Of a stretch of 36,502 nt of DNA, positions 16,685 to 24,544 are shown piece after piece. The stretch is from Nitrospira sp. (GTDB taxonomy: Bacteria; Nitrospirota; Nitrospiria; Nitrospirales; Nitrospiraceae). The notes below the pieces were generated by a model. It worked only from the letters and a program-made list of their open reading frames with translations, searched no databases and was not told the DNA's origin. The stretch is from contig JABFSU010000065.1 of NCBI GenBank assembly GCA_013140455.1, positions 1-36,502 on the forward strand, read 5' to 3'. How positions within the stretch are numbered: position 1 is the first letter of the stretch; each line of letters starts with the position of its first letter. The translations under genes were made by a program, and so were the position numbers.

Positions 16685-17143
16685 TTAAATCCATCGGCGC
16701 ACCCGGGCGGCATAAGCGGTGAACTCCGTCCCGAACAATGAGATCAGCGCCCGTTCTTCCGGTTCGATCTGATACCGATTCATGTACCACACGAATCCCG
16801 GGAGAAAGAGGGCGGTCAGAACATTGGCCAAATAGATCGCCCAGGCGAGCAACACCAAGAGCAACCCCAGATACATCGGGTTGCGTGTGACGGAATAGAT
16901 TCCGGTCACCACCAAAGAAGACGAAGAAGCGGGCTTCATGGGATTGACCGTCGTGCCGGCCCGGCTGAATGCGACCACCCCCAAGAGAGCAATGATCCCA
17001 CCCGACGCCGCTACCAGACCTGAAACGACCTCACTCCCGGGAAAGGAAACTTCCATACCTGGCACGGCCCGCGCCGCAAGCCACATACCTGCGGCAGTAA
17101 TCAGAACGACCGCCACCGGAGGAATCTTAAGTTCAAGCGTCAT
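16685..17143 (-). CDS. Isoprenylcysteine carboxyl methyltransferase-like membrane protein (PEMT/ICMT family)
   Basis: This 152-residue integral membrane protein has about four hydrophobic segments. The conserved block GIYSVTRNPMYLG (~82-94) and the C-terminal EPEERALISLFGTEFTAYAARVRRWI are the family signature that binds S-adenosylmethionine in ICMT-like proteins. Bacterial members act on unknown small or lipid substrates. It lies between osmC and the toxin-antitoxin pair on the same strand, but the spacing argues against a tight operon. Confidence 0.85.
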   Translation of the reverse strand: MTLELKIPPVAVVLITAAGMWLAARAVPGMEVSFPGSEVVSGLVAASGGIIALLGVVAFSRAGTTVNPMKPASSSSLVVTGIYSVTRNPMYLGLLLVLLAWAIYLANVLTALFLPGFVWYMNRYQIEPEERALISLFGTEFTAYAARVRRWI

Positions 17144-17227
17144 CGTCTACACGTTTACCTCTCCCCGCACGTAGGCGCATCACAGAGGATCTGAAATGCG
17201 GCACATCCCTGATTGCCGGACCCAAGG

Positions 17228-17524
17228 CTAGTTCCGGCTTTTCCACATCTCGGGATGTCTATGCAGATGCAGCACTGCCAGAACATCGACACGTTCGTCG
17301 CCGATCAAGAAATACACACCATAGGGAAAGTGCCGGAGCAGCGCCCGGTGCACCGTTTCTTCCAGACGCGGGAATTGCCGGGGATTCTCGACGATGCGAT
17401 GGAACACATGATCGAGTTCGTCGAGGAACTTCCCTCCCAAACCGGGCCGTTGGTCTTCGTACCACACCGCAGCCGCTTGGATATCGAGTTCAGACTGAGG
17501 CTGGATAAGAAACTGCCGGGCCAT
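17228..17524 (-). CDS. RelE/ParE-family toxin
   Basis: This 98-residue protein has the plasmid-stabilisation (ParE/RelE) fold: ELDIQAAAVWYEDQRPGLGGKFLDELD at the N-terminus, then NPRQFPRL and the strand RHFPYGVYFLIGDERVDVLAVLHLHRHP. This type, paired with the short antitoxin next to it, is usually ParE-like or RelE-like; whether it hits gyrase or mRNA cannot be told from the sequence. It starts 8 bp after the antitoxin stop. It lies close to the defence island but outside its direct repeats. Confidence 0.88.
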   Translation of the reverse strand: MARQFLIQPQSELDIQAAAVWYEDQRPGLGGKFLDELDHVFHRIVENPRQFPRLEETVHRALLRHFPYGVYFLIGDERVDVLAVLHLHRHPEMWKSRN

Positions 17525-17532
17525 CCGTCAGA

Positions 17533-17772
17533 TCAACGTTCGCGCAATTTGCGCTCAATATCTGAACGAACATCGGTCCACGATCGGCCGACGCCGGGGT
17601 TCGCCGTATACGCCGCCAAGCGCTCCCGGATGATGTCGTGATGCCATTCAGGCACCGGGACCTGCTCGGAAGTCGCAGCGATCCGATCCCACAACGATTG
17701 CACGAAGTCGATTTGCTCATCGACCGGAAGATCGTCAAACCCGGGAGGAGGGGTGGGAACCATCTTGGCCAT
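17533..17772 (-). CDS. Addiction module antitoxin (short helical type, PF09720-like)
   Basis: This 79-residue, charged, helical protein has the family core DLPVDEQIDFVQSLWDRI followed by PVPEWHHDIIRERLAAYTANP. This is the usual text of short antitoxins that precede ParE/RelE toxins. ATG 17772 has AAGGAG upstream. It is translated just ahead of the toxin and neutralises it by direct binding. Autoregulation from the promoter at 17795-17823 is likely by analogy. Confidence 0.88.
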   Translation of the reverse strand: MAKMVPTPPPGFDDLPVDEQIDFVQSLWDRIAATSEQVPVPEWHHDIIRERLAAYTANPGVGRSWTDVRSDIERKLRER

Positions 17773-17794
17773 GGTGGAAGCTCCTTCGATCAGG

Positions 17795-17823
17795 AGTATA
17801 GCGCAAAGTCACTCCCAGGCAAA
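17795..17823 (-). promoter_or_regulatory. Predicted promoter of the toxin-antitoxin pair
   Basis: On the minus strand TTTGCC (17823-17818), a 17-bp spacer and TATACT (17800-17795), ahead of the antitoxin ribosome site AAGGAG. Confidence 0.4.
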
Positions 17824-17936
17824 GCCGACACAATTGAAACATAAATCCAAATCGGGTCTCGCTTCACCGGGCAAATTGCTCAAACAGGACTCTCGAACGC
17901 TCCTATTCTATTCCCTCAAGACCACTCACGATCCCG

Positions 17937-18494
17937 TTAGTCCTTGCCATTCTTCGTCACAATATTCGTGGGAATGTCGTCGAGGCTGAATTGGTTCCTC
18001 TCCTCGCGGTATTGCCGCAACCCCTCCTCGCCTTTCTTGGCGGCCCACTCGTTCAGCAACTCGCGGTCGCCGGTGTAGGAGAGATAGGGCACCGCCATGC
18101 CGCAGGAAGTTTGCACGAGATCGAGCGTCACGTCGAAGATCTGCCGCGCGCCAGGCAGCGGAGGGAACAAAGAAGAAAGCTCGCGCCATTCCGGATCGCC
18201 CTGGTGAACGACGGTCGCAGAGCCGTAAAGCCGCAGAATGACCGGTGGCCCCTCGAAGGCGCAGAACATCAGCGTCATGCGGGGGTGATGCTGGACATGA
18301 GCCGACGTTTCATTCCCGCTCCCAGTCACATTGAGCCAGGCGACACGCCGGGGACTGAGCACGCGCAGAGAATCCATCCCCTTGGGAGACACATTCACCC
18401 GGCTCTCCGCCGTCGCGGTGCCGACAAAGAAAATCTTCTGCTTGCCGATAAATTGGATATGCGTGTCAGAAAGTTCGTCGTATCGCTGAGCCAT
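17937..18494 (-). CDS. Pyridoxamine 5'-phosphate oxidase-like FMN-binding protein
   Basis: This 185-residue protein has the split-barrel flavin fold of the PNPOx-like superfamily. The N-terminus reads QKIFFVGTATAESRVNVSPKG, followed by SPRRVAWLNVTGSGNETSAHVQHHPRMTLMFCAF, the usual FMN-contact region. It is probably an FMN- or F420-like-dependent reductase of unknown substrate rather than true vitamin B6 PdxH, which it does not closely resemble. Its first 34 codons and ~220 bp of upstream DNA are repeated at 21344-21659 on the far side of the restriction-modification genes, so it is the left boundary of the island. Confidence 0.85.
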   Translation of the reverse strand: MAQRYDELSDTHIQFIGKQKIFFVGTATAESRVNVSPKGMDSLRVLSPRRVAWLNVTGSGNETSAHVQHHPRMTLMFCAFEGPPVILRLYGSATVVHQGDPEWRELSSLFPPLPGARQIFDVTLDLVQTSCGMAVPYLSYTGDRELLNEWAAKKGEEGLRQYREERNQFSLDDIPTNIVTKNGKD

Positions 18495-18712
18495 GGCGTG
18501 GTCCCTTCGGCGGATGAATCATTCAATCAATGAGTCGCTGGACTGCCCCTCGCCGTGCTTGAGCGCATACCCATGCGTATCCGGTGGAATCACGACAGAC
18601 CCTCACGAGTATTTCGAATTAGCAGACTGAGCGAGATCTGAGTGAGGCAGGATTGTGGCGAGCAGACAAGGCGCTGTCAATCAGGGGCGGGAAGAGATGG
18701 CCGCGATCACAT
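18392..18712. repeat. Left copy of the long direct repeat flanking the RM genes
   Basis: It spans the first 34 codons of the PNPOx-like gene (minus strand) and the DNA upstream of it. It matches 21344-21659 in the same orientation. The offset is 2952 bp in the coding part and 2947 bp further on, a 5-bp indel. The coding 103 bp differ at 9 positions. Confidence 0.85.
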
Positions 18713-18814
18713 TATCTTCTCTTGCTGCCGAATGAATCTTGAACGAGAACCGCAGACAAGTTACTATCAGCCGCACCTATTCCCCTACTCCTCTCCGGAG
18801 AATTCGAGGCCCTC

Positions 18815-20524
18815 GTGGCAGACAACCAATTCAGCCCATCGGTCGCAACACGAGGCATCCAACTTCCGTTGATCGCGCCCCTCCGACGCCCGCTTCCGAT
18901 TACCGCAATTGAGCCGAAAGGCGTCGTCTACACAAAGCGATGGGTCGTTGAGCTACTCCTCAATCTGAGCGGCTATAGCCCGGATAAGAATCTGGTGGAC
19001 AGCCTGGCAATCGAACCAGCGGCCGGCGACGGTGCGTTTCTCGGCCCCATGATCGAGCGCCTAATAGAATCGTGCCGAAAGCTCGGCCGATCGCTGCCTG
19101 ATTGCCGGGACTCCCTAAGAGCCTATGAACTGGATGAGAAAAGTGCGGCTCGTGCGCGCGCTGTCGTCCAAGAGATCCTTATTAAGCATGGAGCAAAGAG
19201 CCCACTCGCAAAAAAACTGGCTGACGCGTGGGTAGTACAGGGGGATTACCTTCTGGATGCCGACCAGAGACAAGCCGACTTCATTATCGGAAATCCTCCG
19301 TATGTACGCCTTGAAGATATTCCGGAAGACACAGCTTCGGTCTACCGCAGCGCGTATCCGACGATGCGCGGAAGAGCAGATCTCTACGTGGCGTTCTTCG
19401 AAGCCGCACTTCGGCAATTGAAAACCGGCGGGGTATGCGCCTTCATCTGCGCTGACCGATGGATGCGCAACCAATATGGAGCTGAACTGCGGCAACTGAT
19501 TAGTTCGGCGTACAGTGTCGAGCTGCTCCTCAGTATGCACCACGCCAATGCCTTCGATGATGACGTGGACGCCTATCCGGCCATCACAGTCATCCGACAC
19601 GCAAAGCAACTGTCAACTGTGGTAGCACGCGCTGATCAGGACGCTGAACACATTCAGCCAAAACAATTGGCAACAGCACTTCAGACCAACAACCGCGACC
19701 TCCTGCCCCAAGGCATCCATCGAGCCGATGTACACACATGGTTCAAAGGGTCAGATCCCTGGCCTTGCCATTCACCGGAACAGCTGGCGCTCCTCCGACG
19801 ACTGGAAGATCAGTTTCCTCCCCTTGAACTGAATGCCAAGGTGGGAATCGGCGTAGCCACAGGGAACGATCGGGTCTACATCACGACAGAAGCAGACCTG
19901 GTGGAGCCCTCCCGCCTCCTGAAGCTTGCACTGGCGAAAGACCTGGCGGACGGAACGGTTCGATGGTCCGGGCACTATCTCGTGAGTCCATGGAATGATG
20001 ATGGGCTGGTCAATCTGAAGACTTACCCGAAGTTGCAGGCCTACTACGAACGACATGCCGAAGCCCTGAAGAAGCGCCACACCGCGGAGAAGAGCGCCGA
20101 CAAATGGTACAAGACGATTGACCGCGTCAACCACACGCTCACACGCGCACATAAACTGTATATTCCGGATATCAAGAACACACTCGAGCCGGTCTTAGAT
20201 CGTGGCGAAACCTACCCGCACCACAATCTGTATTTCATTCAGTCGGATGAGTGGGATCTGGAAGTACTCGGCGGCCTTCTGCTGTCGAAGGTGGGACAGT
20301 TTTTTGTCGAATCCTATGGAGTCCGCATGCGAGGCGGCTACTTGCGCTTCCAAGCGCAATACCTCCGCCGGATTCGCGTCCCTGCGCCTCAGTCCCTATC
20401 TAAGCCCCAATCACAGGAATTAAGAGACGCCTTCCGCCTTCGTGATAGGACCCGTGCAACCCAAGCGGCGTTGGATCTATATGGAATCAGCACTAGCACG
20501 CTGGAGGCCGCGCTTGAACATTGA
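18815..20524 (+). CDS. N6-adenine DNA methyltransferase of a XhoI/PaeR7I-type RM system
   Basis: This 569-residue protein has the amino-methylase signatures in gamma order. Motif I is EPAAGDGAF (67-75), which binds S-adenosylmethionine. Motif IV is NPPY (160-163), which makes it an adenine-N6 methylase. The C-terminal half (TaqI-type specificity region, GIGVATGNDRVYI and later GGLLLSKVGQFFVESYGVRMRGGYLRF) reads the target. The partner nuclease is of the XhoI/PaeR7I family, so the target is predicted to be CTCGAG. The start is a GTG at 18815 with GGAG upstream. Several CTCGAG sites occur in this window (for example 8996, 11135, 20183, 22415) and would need its protection. Confidence 0.88.
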   Translation: MADNQFSPSVATRGIQLPLIAPLRRPLPITAIEPKGVVYTKRWVVELLLNLSGYSPDKNLVDSLAIEPAAGDGAFLGPMIERLIESCRKLGRSLPDCRDSLRAYELDEKSAARARAVVQEILIKHGAKSPLAKKLADAWVVQGDYLLDADQRQADFIIGNPPYVRLEDIPEDTASVYRSAYPTMRGRADLYVAFFEAALRQLKTGGVCAFICADRWMRNQYGAELRQLISSAYSVELLLSMHHANAFDDDVDAYPAITVIRHAKQLSTVVARADQDAEHIQPKQLATALQTNNRDLLPQGIHRADVHTWFKGSDPWPCHSPEQLALLRRLEDQFPPLELNAKVGIGVATGNDRVYITTEADLVEPSRLLKLALAKDLADGTVRWSGHYLVSPWNDDGLVNLKTYPKLQAYYERHAEALKKRHTAEKSADKWYKTIDRVNHTLTRAHKLYIPDIKNTLEPVLDRGETYPHHNLYFIQSDEWDLEVLGGLLLSKVGQFFVESYGVRMRGGYLRFQAQYLRRIRVPAPQSLSKPQSQELRDAFRLRDRTRATQAALDLYGISTSTLEAALEH

Positions 20525-21281
20525 CAGGAGATTGCAAGCCGCCGTCCAGAGCTACTGGAACGCCCGCAGGACAAACAAAGAAAAGCAGGTCAAGTCGGGG
20601 AAAATCGATGCCGGAACCAGAGGGGAGGTCACAGGAGGCACTCAGATGGGTGCCCTGGAGGTCTTGGTTTCTGACATTCTTTGCGAAGCCGGATTGAAGA
20701 AGGTCGATATCCGCACAAGAACCGCGCTTGAGTTACCGGGTTACTTCAGAGCCACGAAAAAGTGGGATCTTATCGTTGTCTCCAACAGCGCGTTGGTCTT
20801 GGCGATGGAGTTCAAATCCCAAGCCGGCAAGTCGATCGGCAACAATGTGAACAATCGTTCGGAAGAAGCGGTGGGCAGCGCCAAAGATATCTGGACGGCA
20901 TTCCGAGAAGGCCGCTTTGGTCAGGCGCCTCCTCCATTCCTCGGCTATCTGTTCCTCTTAGAAGATCGTGACAATGTCAAAATCCCCGTTGCCAACAAGG
21001 AACCATACTTCCAGGTAGACCCCGAGTTCCGCGGCGAAGCACATTTCAAGGATACAACAGCCCTCCGACGGTACAAGGGAGTCTCCTACAGCAAGCGCTA
21101 CGAACTTTTGTGTCGCCGCCTAGTACTGGAGCGGCTGTATAGCTCGGCCTGTTTTATGATGGCCACTAATTCACCAAAGACGAAAGTCACGCAGCCGGCT
21201 GAAGACCTCAATTTCCAGCGCTTCGTCGCCGCCCTCCGAGGTCATGTCGTCACATTCCTGGGCAGCCGTAGTAAAAACTAA
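20481..21281 (+). CDS. XhoI/PaeR7I-type restriction endonuclease (predicted CTCGAG)
   Basis: The nuclease closely follows the XhoI/PaeR7I family. SYWNARR and the GKIDAGTRGEVTGGTQM block come first. The PD-(D/E)xK core is built from WDLIVV (Asp96) and AMEFKSQ (Glu110, Lys112), followed by GNNVNNRSEEAVGSAKDIWTAFREG, a family hallmark. ATG 20481 overlaps the methylase end by 44 bp, which suggests coupled translation. A TTG at 20514 is another possible start and would fit family N-termini equally well. The overlap delays nuclease production behind methylase. No separate control protein gene is visible. Confidence 0.88.
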   Translation: MESALARWRPRLNIDRRLQAAVQSYWNARRTNKEKQVKSGKIDAGTRGEVTGGTQMGALEVLVSDILCEAGLKKVDIRTRTALELPGYFRATKKWDLIVVSNSALVLAMEFKSQAGKSIGNNVNNRSEEAVGSAKDIWTAFREGRFGQAPPPFLGYLFLLEDRDNVKIPVANKEPYFQVDPEFRGEAHFKDTTALRRYKGVSYSKRYELLCRRLVLERLYSSACFMMATNSPKTKVTQPAEDLNFQRFVAALRGHVVTFLGSRSKN

Positions 21282-21343
21282 TCAGCACCGTCACGCGCGC
21301 TGGCACGGCAATCAGAAATGTAGAATGTCCCTGTTTTCTGGCC

Positions 21344-21446
21344 CATTCACCCGACTCTCCGCCGTCGCGGTGCCGACAAAGAAGATCTTCTGCCTACCGA
21401 TGAATTGAATGTGCGTGTCCGAGAGTTCGTCGTATCGCTGAGCCAT
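21344..21446 (-). pseudogene. Truncated 5' fragment of a PNPOx-like gene
   Basis: This encodes the first 34 codons of the gene at 17937-18494, from ATG 21446 down to 21344, where similarity stops abruptly. Of nine base differences, eight are synonymous and one changes Lys to Arg. The fragment therefore diverged while part of a working gene, probably in another lineage, before it was cut. Confidence 0.85.
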
Positions 21447-21659
21447 CGTGTTGCCCTTACCGTTGATTCGTCCCGCGAAAGTCGATGGAGCACCCCTCAC
21501 CGCGCTTCAGTGCATACCCATGCGTATCAGGTGGAATCACGACAAACCCTCACGAGTGTTTCAAAGCAGCCGTTTGAACTAAATCTAAACGAGGCAGGAT
21601 TGTGGCGAGCAGACAAAGCGCTGTCAATCAGGGGCGGGAAGAGATGGTCTTGATCACAT
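21344..21659. repeat. Right copy of the long direct repeat flanking the RM genes
   Basis: Counterpart of 18392-18712. It includes the truncated gene fragment and the upstream segment with gcatacccatgcgtat and the GAGGCAGGATTGTGGCGAGC block. Homology ends near gatcacat at 21659. The remaining 21660-21735 shows nothing recognisable. Confidence 0.85.
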
Positions 21660-21735
21660 CACCCTCCACAGCATCTCGATAGCCACTGGAGAGAAAGTGC
21701 AAGGCTGAGTTGGTTTCGGTGTCATCTAGGATCTC

Positions 21736-22194
21736 CTATTTCACCGCCTTAGCTGAAGCGGGAGCGATAGAATCAGTCGAGCTGCGACCCAGTGCCATCC
21801 TGACCCTCAAAATGCATCGAGCTCCCCCCTTGGCGGTAAGTTCGTGCTGCCATATCCGGAGCACGTGCCATCCACCCTTCCTCAAAGTACGCGTCACCAA
21901 ACGATCACGATCCTTATTGCGAAGCAGCTTCTTTTCCCAGAATGCCCGGTTAGTCGCAGGCTGGGACGCGTGCTTCGGACAGCCATGCCAGAAACAGCCG
22001 TCCACAAATATTGCGAGGCGATGCTCACGAAATACAAAATCTGGGTTACCGAATAGCTTGGGGTGGCGACGCCAACCAGTGATGCTATGCTGCCGGAGGA
22101 GCTTTACCAACGCCAGTTCCGTCTTGAGATTCCCCTGCGCTCGGACACGAGACATTATTTGTGAGCGCTTCGCCTTGGGGTATATATCGGCCAT
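21736..22194 (-). CDS. vsr: Very short patch repair endonuclease
   Basis: This 152-residue Vsr protein nicks T:G mismatches left by deamination of 5-methylcytosine. The catalytic Asp52 (GNPDFVF) and His70/His75 (FVDGCFWHGCPKH) are in place. Of the structural zinc ligands Cys67 and Cys72 are present. The usual later Cys in the W-x-C motif reads WQH, so His117 may be the fourth ligand. It is divergent from the GHKL gene and accompanies the cytosine methylase at 25689-26735, whose mutagenic side effect it would repair. A ribosome site AGGA precedes ATG 22194. The region is more A+T-rich than the chromosome around it. Confidence 0.92.
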   Translation of the reverse strand: MADIYPKAKRSQIMSRVRAQGNLKTELALVKLLRQHSITGWRRHPKLFGNPDFVFREHRLAIFVDGCFWHGCPKHASQPATNRAFWEKKLLRNKDRDRLVTRTLRKGGWHVLRIWQHELTAKGGARCILRVRMALGRSSTDSIAPASAKAVK

Positions 22195-22279
22195 ACTGGA
22201 GTTTCCTGTAATGCCGACATGTTTACAAGAGGTCCACCAGAATCAGTCTGCACATACGAATCCAGAAAGGCCCCGCACA

Positions 22280-22308
22280 TTGTTTTGTTTAAGCAACACC
22301 TTTATTAT
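22280..22308 (+). promoter_or_regulatory. Predicted sigma-70-type promoter of the GHKL-REC-dcm operon
   Basis: TTGTTT (22280-22285), a 17-bp spacer and TATTAT (22303-22308). Transcription would start near 22315, leaving a short leader before the GHKL gene. It lies in the 156-bp divergent gap shared with vsr. Confidence 0.45.
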
Positions 22309-22350
22309 CTTAACCACGCAGGTCCTCCGCCCTAGCGATCCGTGAAAGCC

Positions 22351-24537
22351 ATGCCAAAAGTTTCAAGTGAATCAAAGATAACCGAACCAACAAAGATCCC
22401 CTTCACTCTGCACCCTCGAGTATTCGCCGCGCTTGGCGCAGACTTAGTAACAAGCGACGTCGTTGCGATCATTGAACTGGTAAAAAATTCCTACGATGCG
22501 TTTGCAACACGTGTGGACGTACGATTCGTCACCGATACTGCAGGCCGCCCAATGCTTGAGATCGAAGACGACGGTTGCGGCATGACAAGGGAAATTATCG
22601 AAAACGTTTGGTGTCTTGTTGCAACGCCGTTCCGCGAGCAAACAACGGTTTCAAAGCGGGGGACTGAGTCTCGCCGGGTAACCGGCTCCAAAGGGCTAGG
22701 ACGACTATCTTCCGCACGGCTTGGCAAACATCTGGAAATGCTGACAAAAACCAAGGATGGCGAGTGCTGGCAAGTAGAAGTTTCATGGACAGCCCTCTCA
22801 AAAGTAGCGTCTCTGGAGGACTGCTCAATCACAATTCTCAAGAAGAATGGCGACGAGCTGGCTGCCGAGTCGGGAACACGGCTACGGATTCAAGACCTTA
22901 ACTCTGACTGGGAGGACAGGGAGTCGGGTGCGCCAGAGAATAAAATTGACGAACTTCAGGAAGGCTTATCACGCCTAAGCCCACCATTTGAAAAGCTCAA
23001 CAAGTTTACAATCCTTCTTACTCGCCCCGGCGCGGGATCGGAACCGCTTGAAATCAAGCCGTCTGAACTGCTCGAAAATCCCGTCTACCGTATCGAAGGC
23101 AGTTTTAGCACTGACGGAAAGCTATCTTACCGGTATACACACAAACCTTTCTCATGTGCAGGGAGAACCGTAAAAAAAGAAAAGCGTTGGAGCACCGTAC
23201 TAGAAGACTTGAAATCATCGGTGAAACGAGCGAGGCTTGGCGAAACAAGGCCGTCTTGCGGACCATTTTCATTCGAGATTCGCGCGTGGGACTTAGACCC
23301 TGAGAGTATCAGTGAGGCTGTTCAACAGTTCGACCTTCATAAAAGGTCGGCCGTACGGAACGAAATTCGTGCATTCAAGGGGATATCTCTCTATCGAGAC
23401 AATGTGCTTGTCCTTCCCAAGTCTGAAAATACGCGCGACTGGCTCGGCCTCGATCTCCGCAGGGTCAGTAAGGTTGGCTCTCGTCTCAGCACAAGCCAAA
23501 TTGTTGGCTATGTCAGTATCGGCGCTGACGCAAATCCTGGCATCGCGGACACAAGCGACCGCGAACGTTTAGCGCGAGGCGGAGCGGTCGAAGAATTTGA
23601 ATCATTACTTCAGTACACTGTTACCCTACTGGAAAACGAACGCGATCAAGATCGAGCAAAAAAAGAACCTGAACCCACCGAACTCTTCGCAGCCCTCAGC
23701 GCCGATAAACTCGTCAGCGAAACCCAGGATCTTATCAGCGAGAAAGCTTCCGCCTCAGAAGTGTTGCCATTACTTACTCGCTTCGATGAGGATCTGCAAA
23801 GAACTCGAAAGAGAATTGAAAGCACCTTCAATCACTACAGTCGTCTCGCGACCATTGGGCTACTCGCACAACAACTCGTACATGAAGTCGGGAACAATAC
23901 CTCAATCATCCATGAGTTCATTGAAGTCCTGAAAGCACATTGGGCAAAGACCGGACAGGACCATGAGTCTATCCGACGCGCGCTCAACCTTGCCGAGAAT
24001 GCCCTTGCATCGTTGCAACGACTTGCCGAGCGGTTCCGCCCCCTTGCTAACCGTGGCTTCACACGCGGGAAACGCAAAGCATCATTGAGAGAAACTATAG
24101 CCACTTGCCTAGAGGCCAGGAAGCAAGAGATCGAGCGGCGCAAGGTAAAAATCGATTTGCGGCTTCGGGGTCATGACGAAGTGCAGGCTGATCCCGGTGA
24201 ATTATACGCCGTGTTCATTAACTTGCTCGACAACGCACTCTATTGGATTGAACGATCACAGGAAAAGAATGAACGATTGTTGCGGATTCAGTCTTCACCC
24301 AGCCGCATCAAAGGGCGCATCGAATGTGAGGTTCATGACTCCGGCCCCGGCGTACCCAAAAAAGACCAACAGAAAATCTTTTGGCCTGGATACACGCACC
24401 GACCTAGCGGGTACGGAATGGGATTGACAGTTGCCGGTGAAATTATAGAAGGCCATGGTGGGAAATTACGCATTTTAGAAGAAGGACGCATTGGTGGTGC
24501 GTCTTTCATATTCGACCTACCTCAATCGTCAACTTGA
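22351..24537 (+). CDS. Dual-GHKL protein: MutL/MORC-like ATPase plus histidine-kinase core
   Basis: This 728-residue cytoplasmic protein has no membrane segment. Residues ~20-160 are a first GHKL ATPase of the MutL/MORC/Hsp90 type: Glu42 and Asn46 (ELVKNSYDA), DDGCGM at 73-78 and the lid GSKGLGR at 112-118. A ~300-residue middle region is unassigned. A complete kinase core follows: H-box HEVGNN with His511 in the HExxN pattern, N-box with Asn624/Asn628 (NLLDNA), DSGPGVP and GYGMGLT. It is followed 7 bp later by a receiver-domain gene, its probable phosphorylation partner. GTG 22342 is an alternative start; the ribosome site is poor. MutL-like ATPases are known from some RM operons; the fusion to a kinase core is the odd part. 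Confidence 0.85.
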   Translation: MPKVSSESKITEPTKIPFTLHPRVFAALGADLVTSDVVAIIELVKNSYDAFATRVDVRFVTDTAGRPMLEIEDDGCGMTREIIENVWCLVATPFREQTTVSKRGTESRRVTGSKGLGRLSSARLGKHLEMLTKTKDGECWQVEVSWTALSKVASLEDCSITILKKNGDELAAESGTRLRIQDLNSDWEDRESGAPENKIDELQEGLSRLSPPFEKLNKFTILLTRPGAGSEPLEIKPSELLENPVYRIEGSFSTDGKLSYRYTHKPFSCAGRTVKKEKRWSTVLEDLKSSVKRARLGETRPSCGPFSFEIRAWDLDPESISEAVQQFDLHKRSAVRNEIRAFKGISLYRDNVLVLPKSENTRDWLGLDLRRVSKVGSRLSTSQIVGYVSIGADANPGIADTSDRERLARGGAVEEFESLLQYTVTLLENERDQDRAKKEPEPTELFAALSADKLVSETQDLISEKASASEVLPLLTRFDEDLQRTRKRIESTFNHYSRLATIGLLAQQLVHEVGNNTSIIHEFIEVLKAHWAKTGQDHESIRRALNLAENALASLQRLAERFRPLANRGFTRGKRKASLRETIATCLEARKQEIERRKVKIDLRLRGHDEVQADPGELYAVFINLLDNALYWIERSQEKNERLLRIQSSPSRIKGRIECEVHDSGPGVPKKDQQKIFWPGYTHRPSGYGMGLTVAGEIIEGHGGKLRILEEGRIGGASFIFDLPQSST

Positions 24538-24544
24538 GATTTGC

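Noticed and set aside
21710-22345. 211-codon plus-strand frame opposite vsr
   Set aside because: vsr on the minus strand has its complete active site; this frame is Ser/Arg-rich noise.
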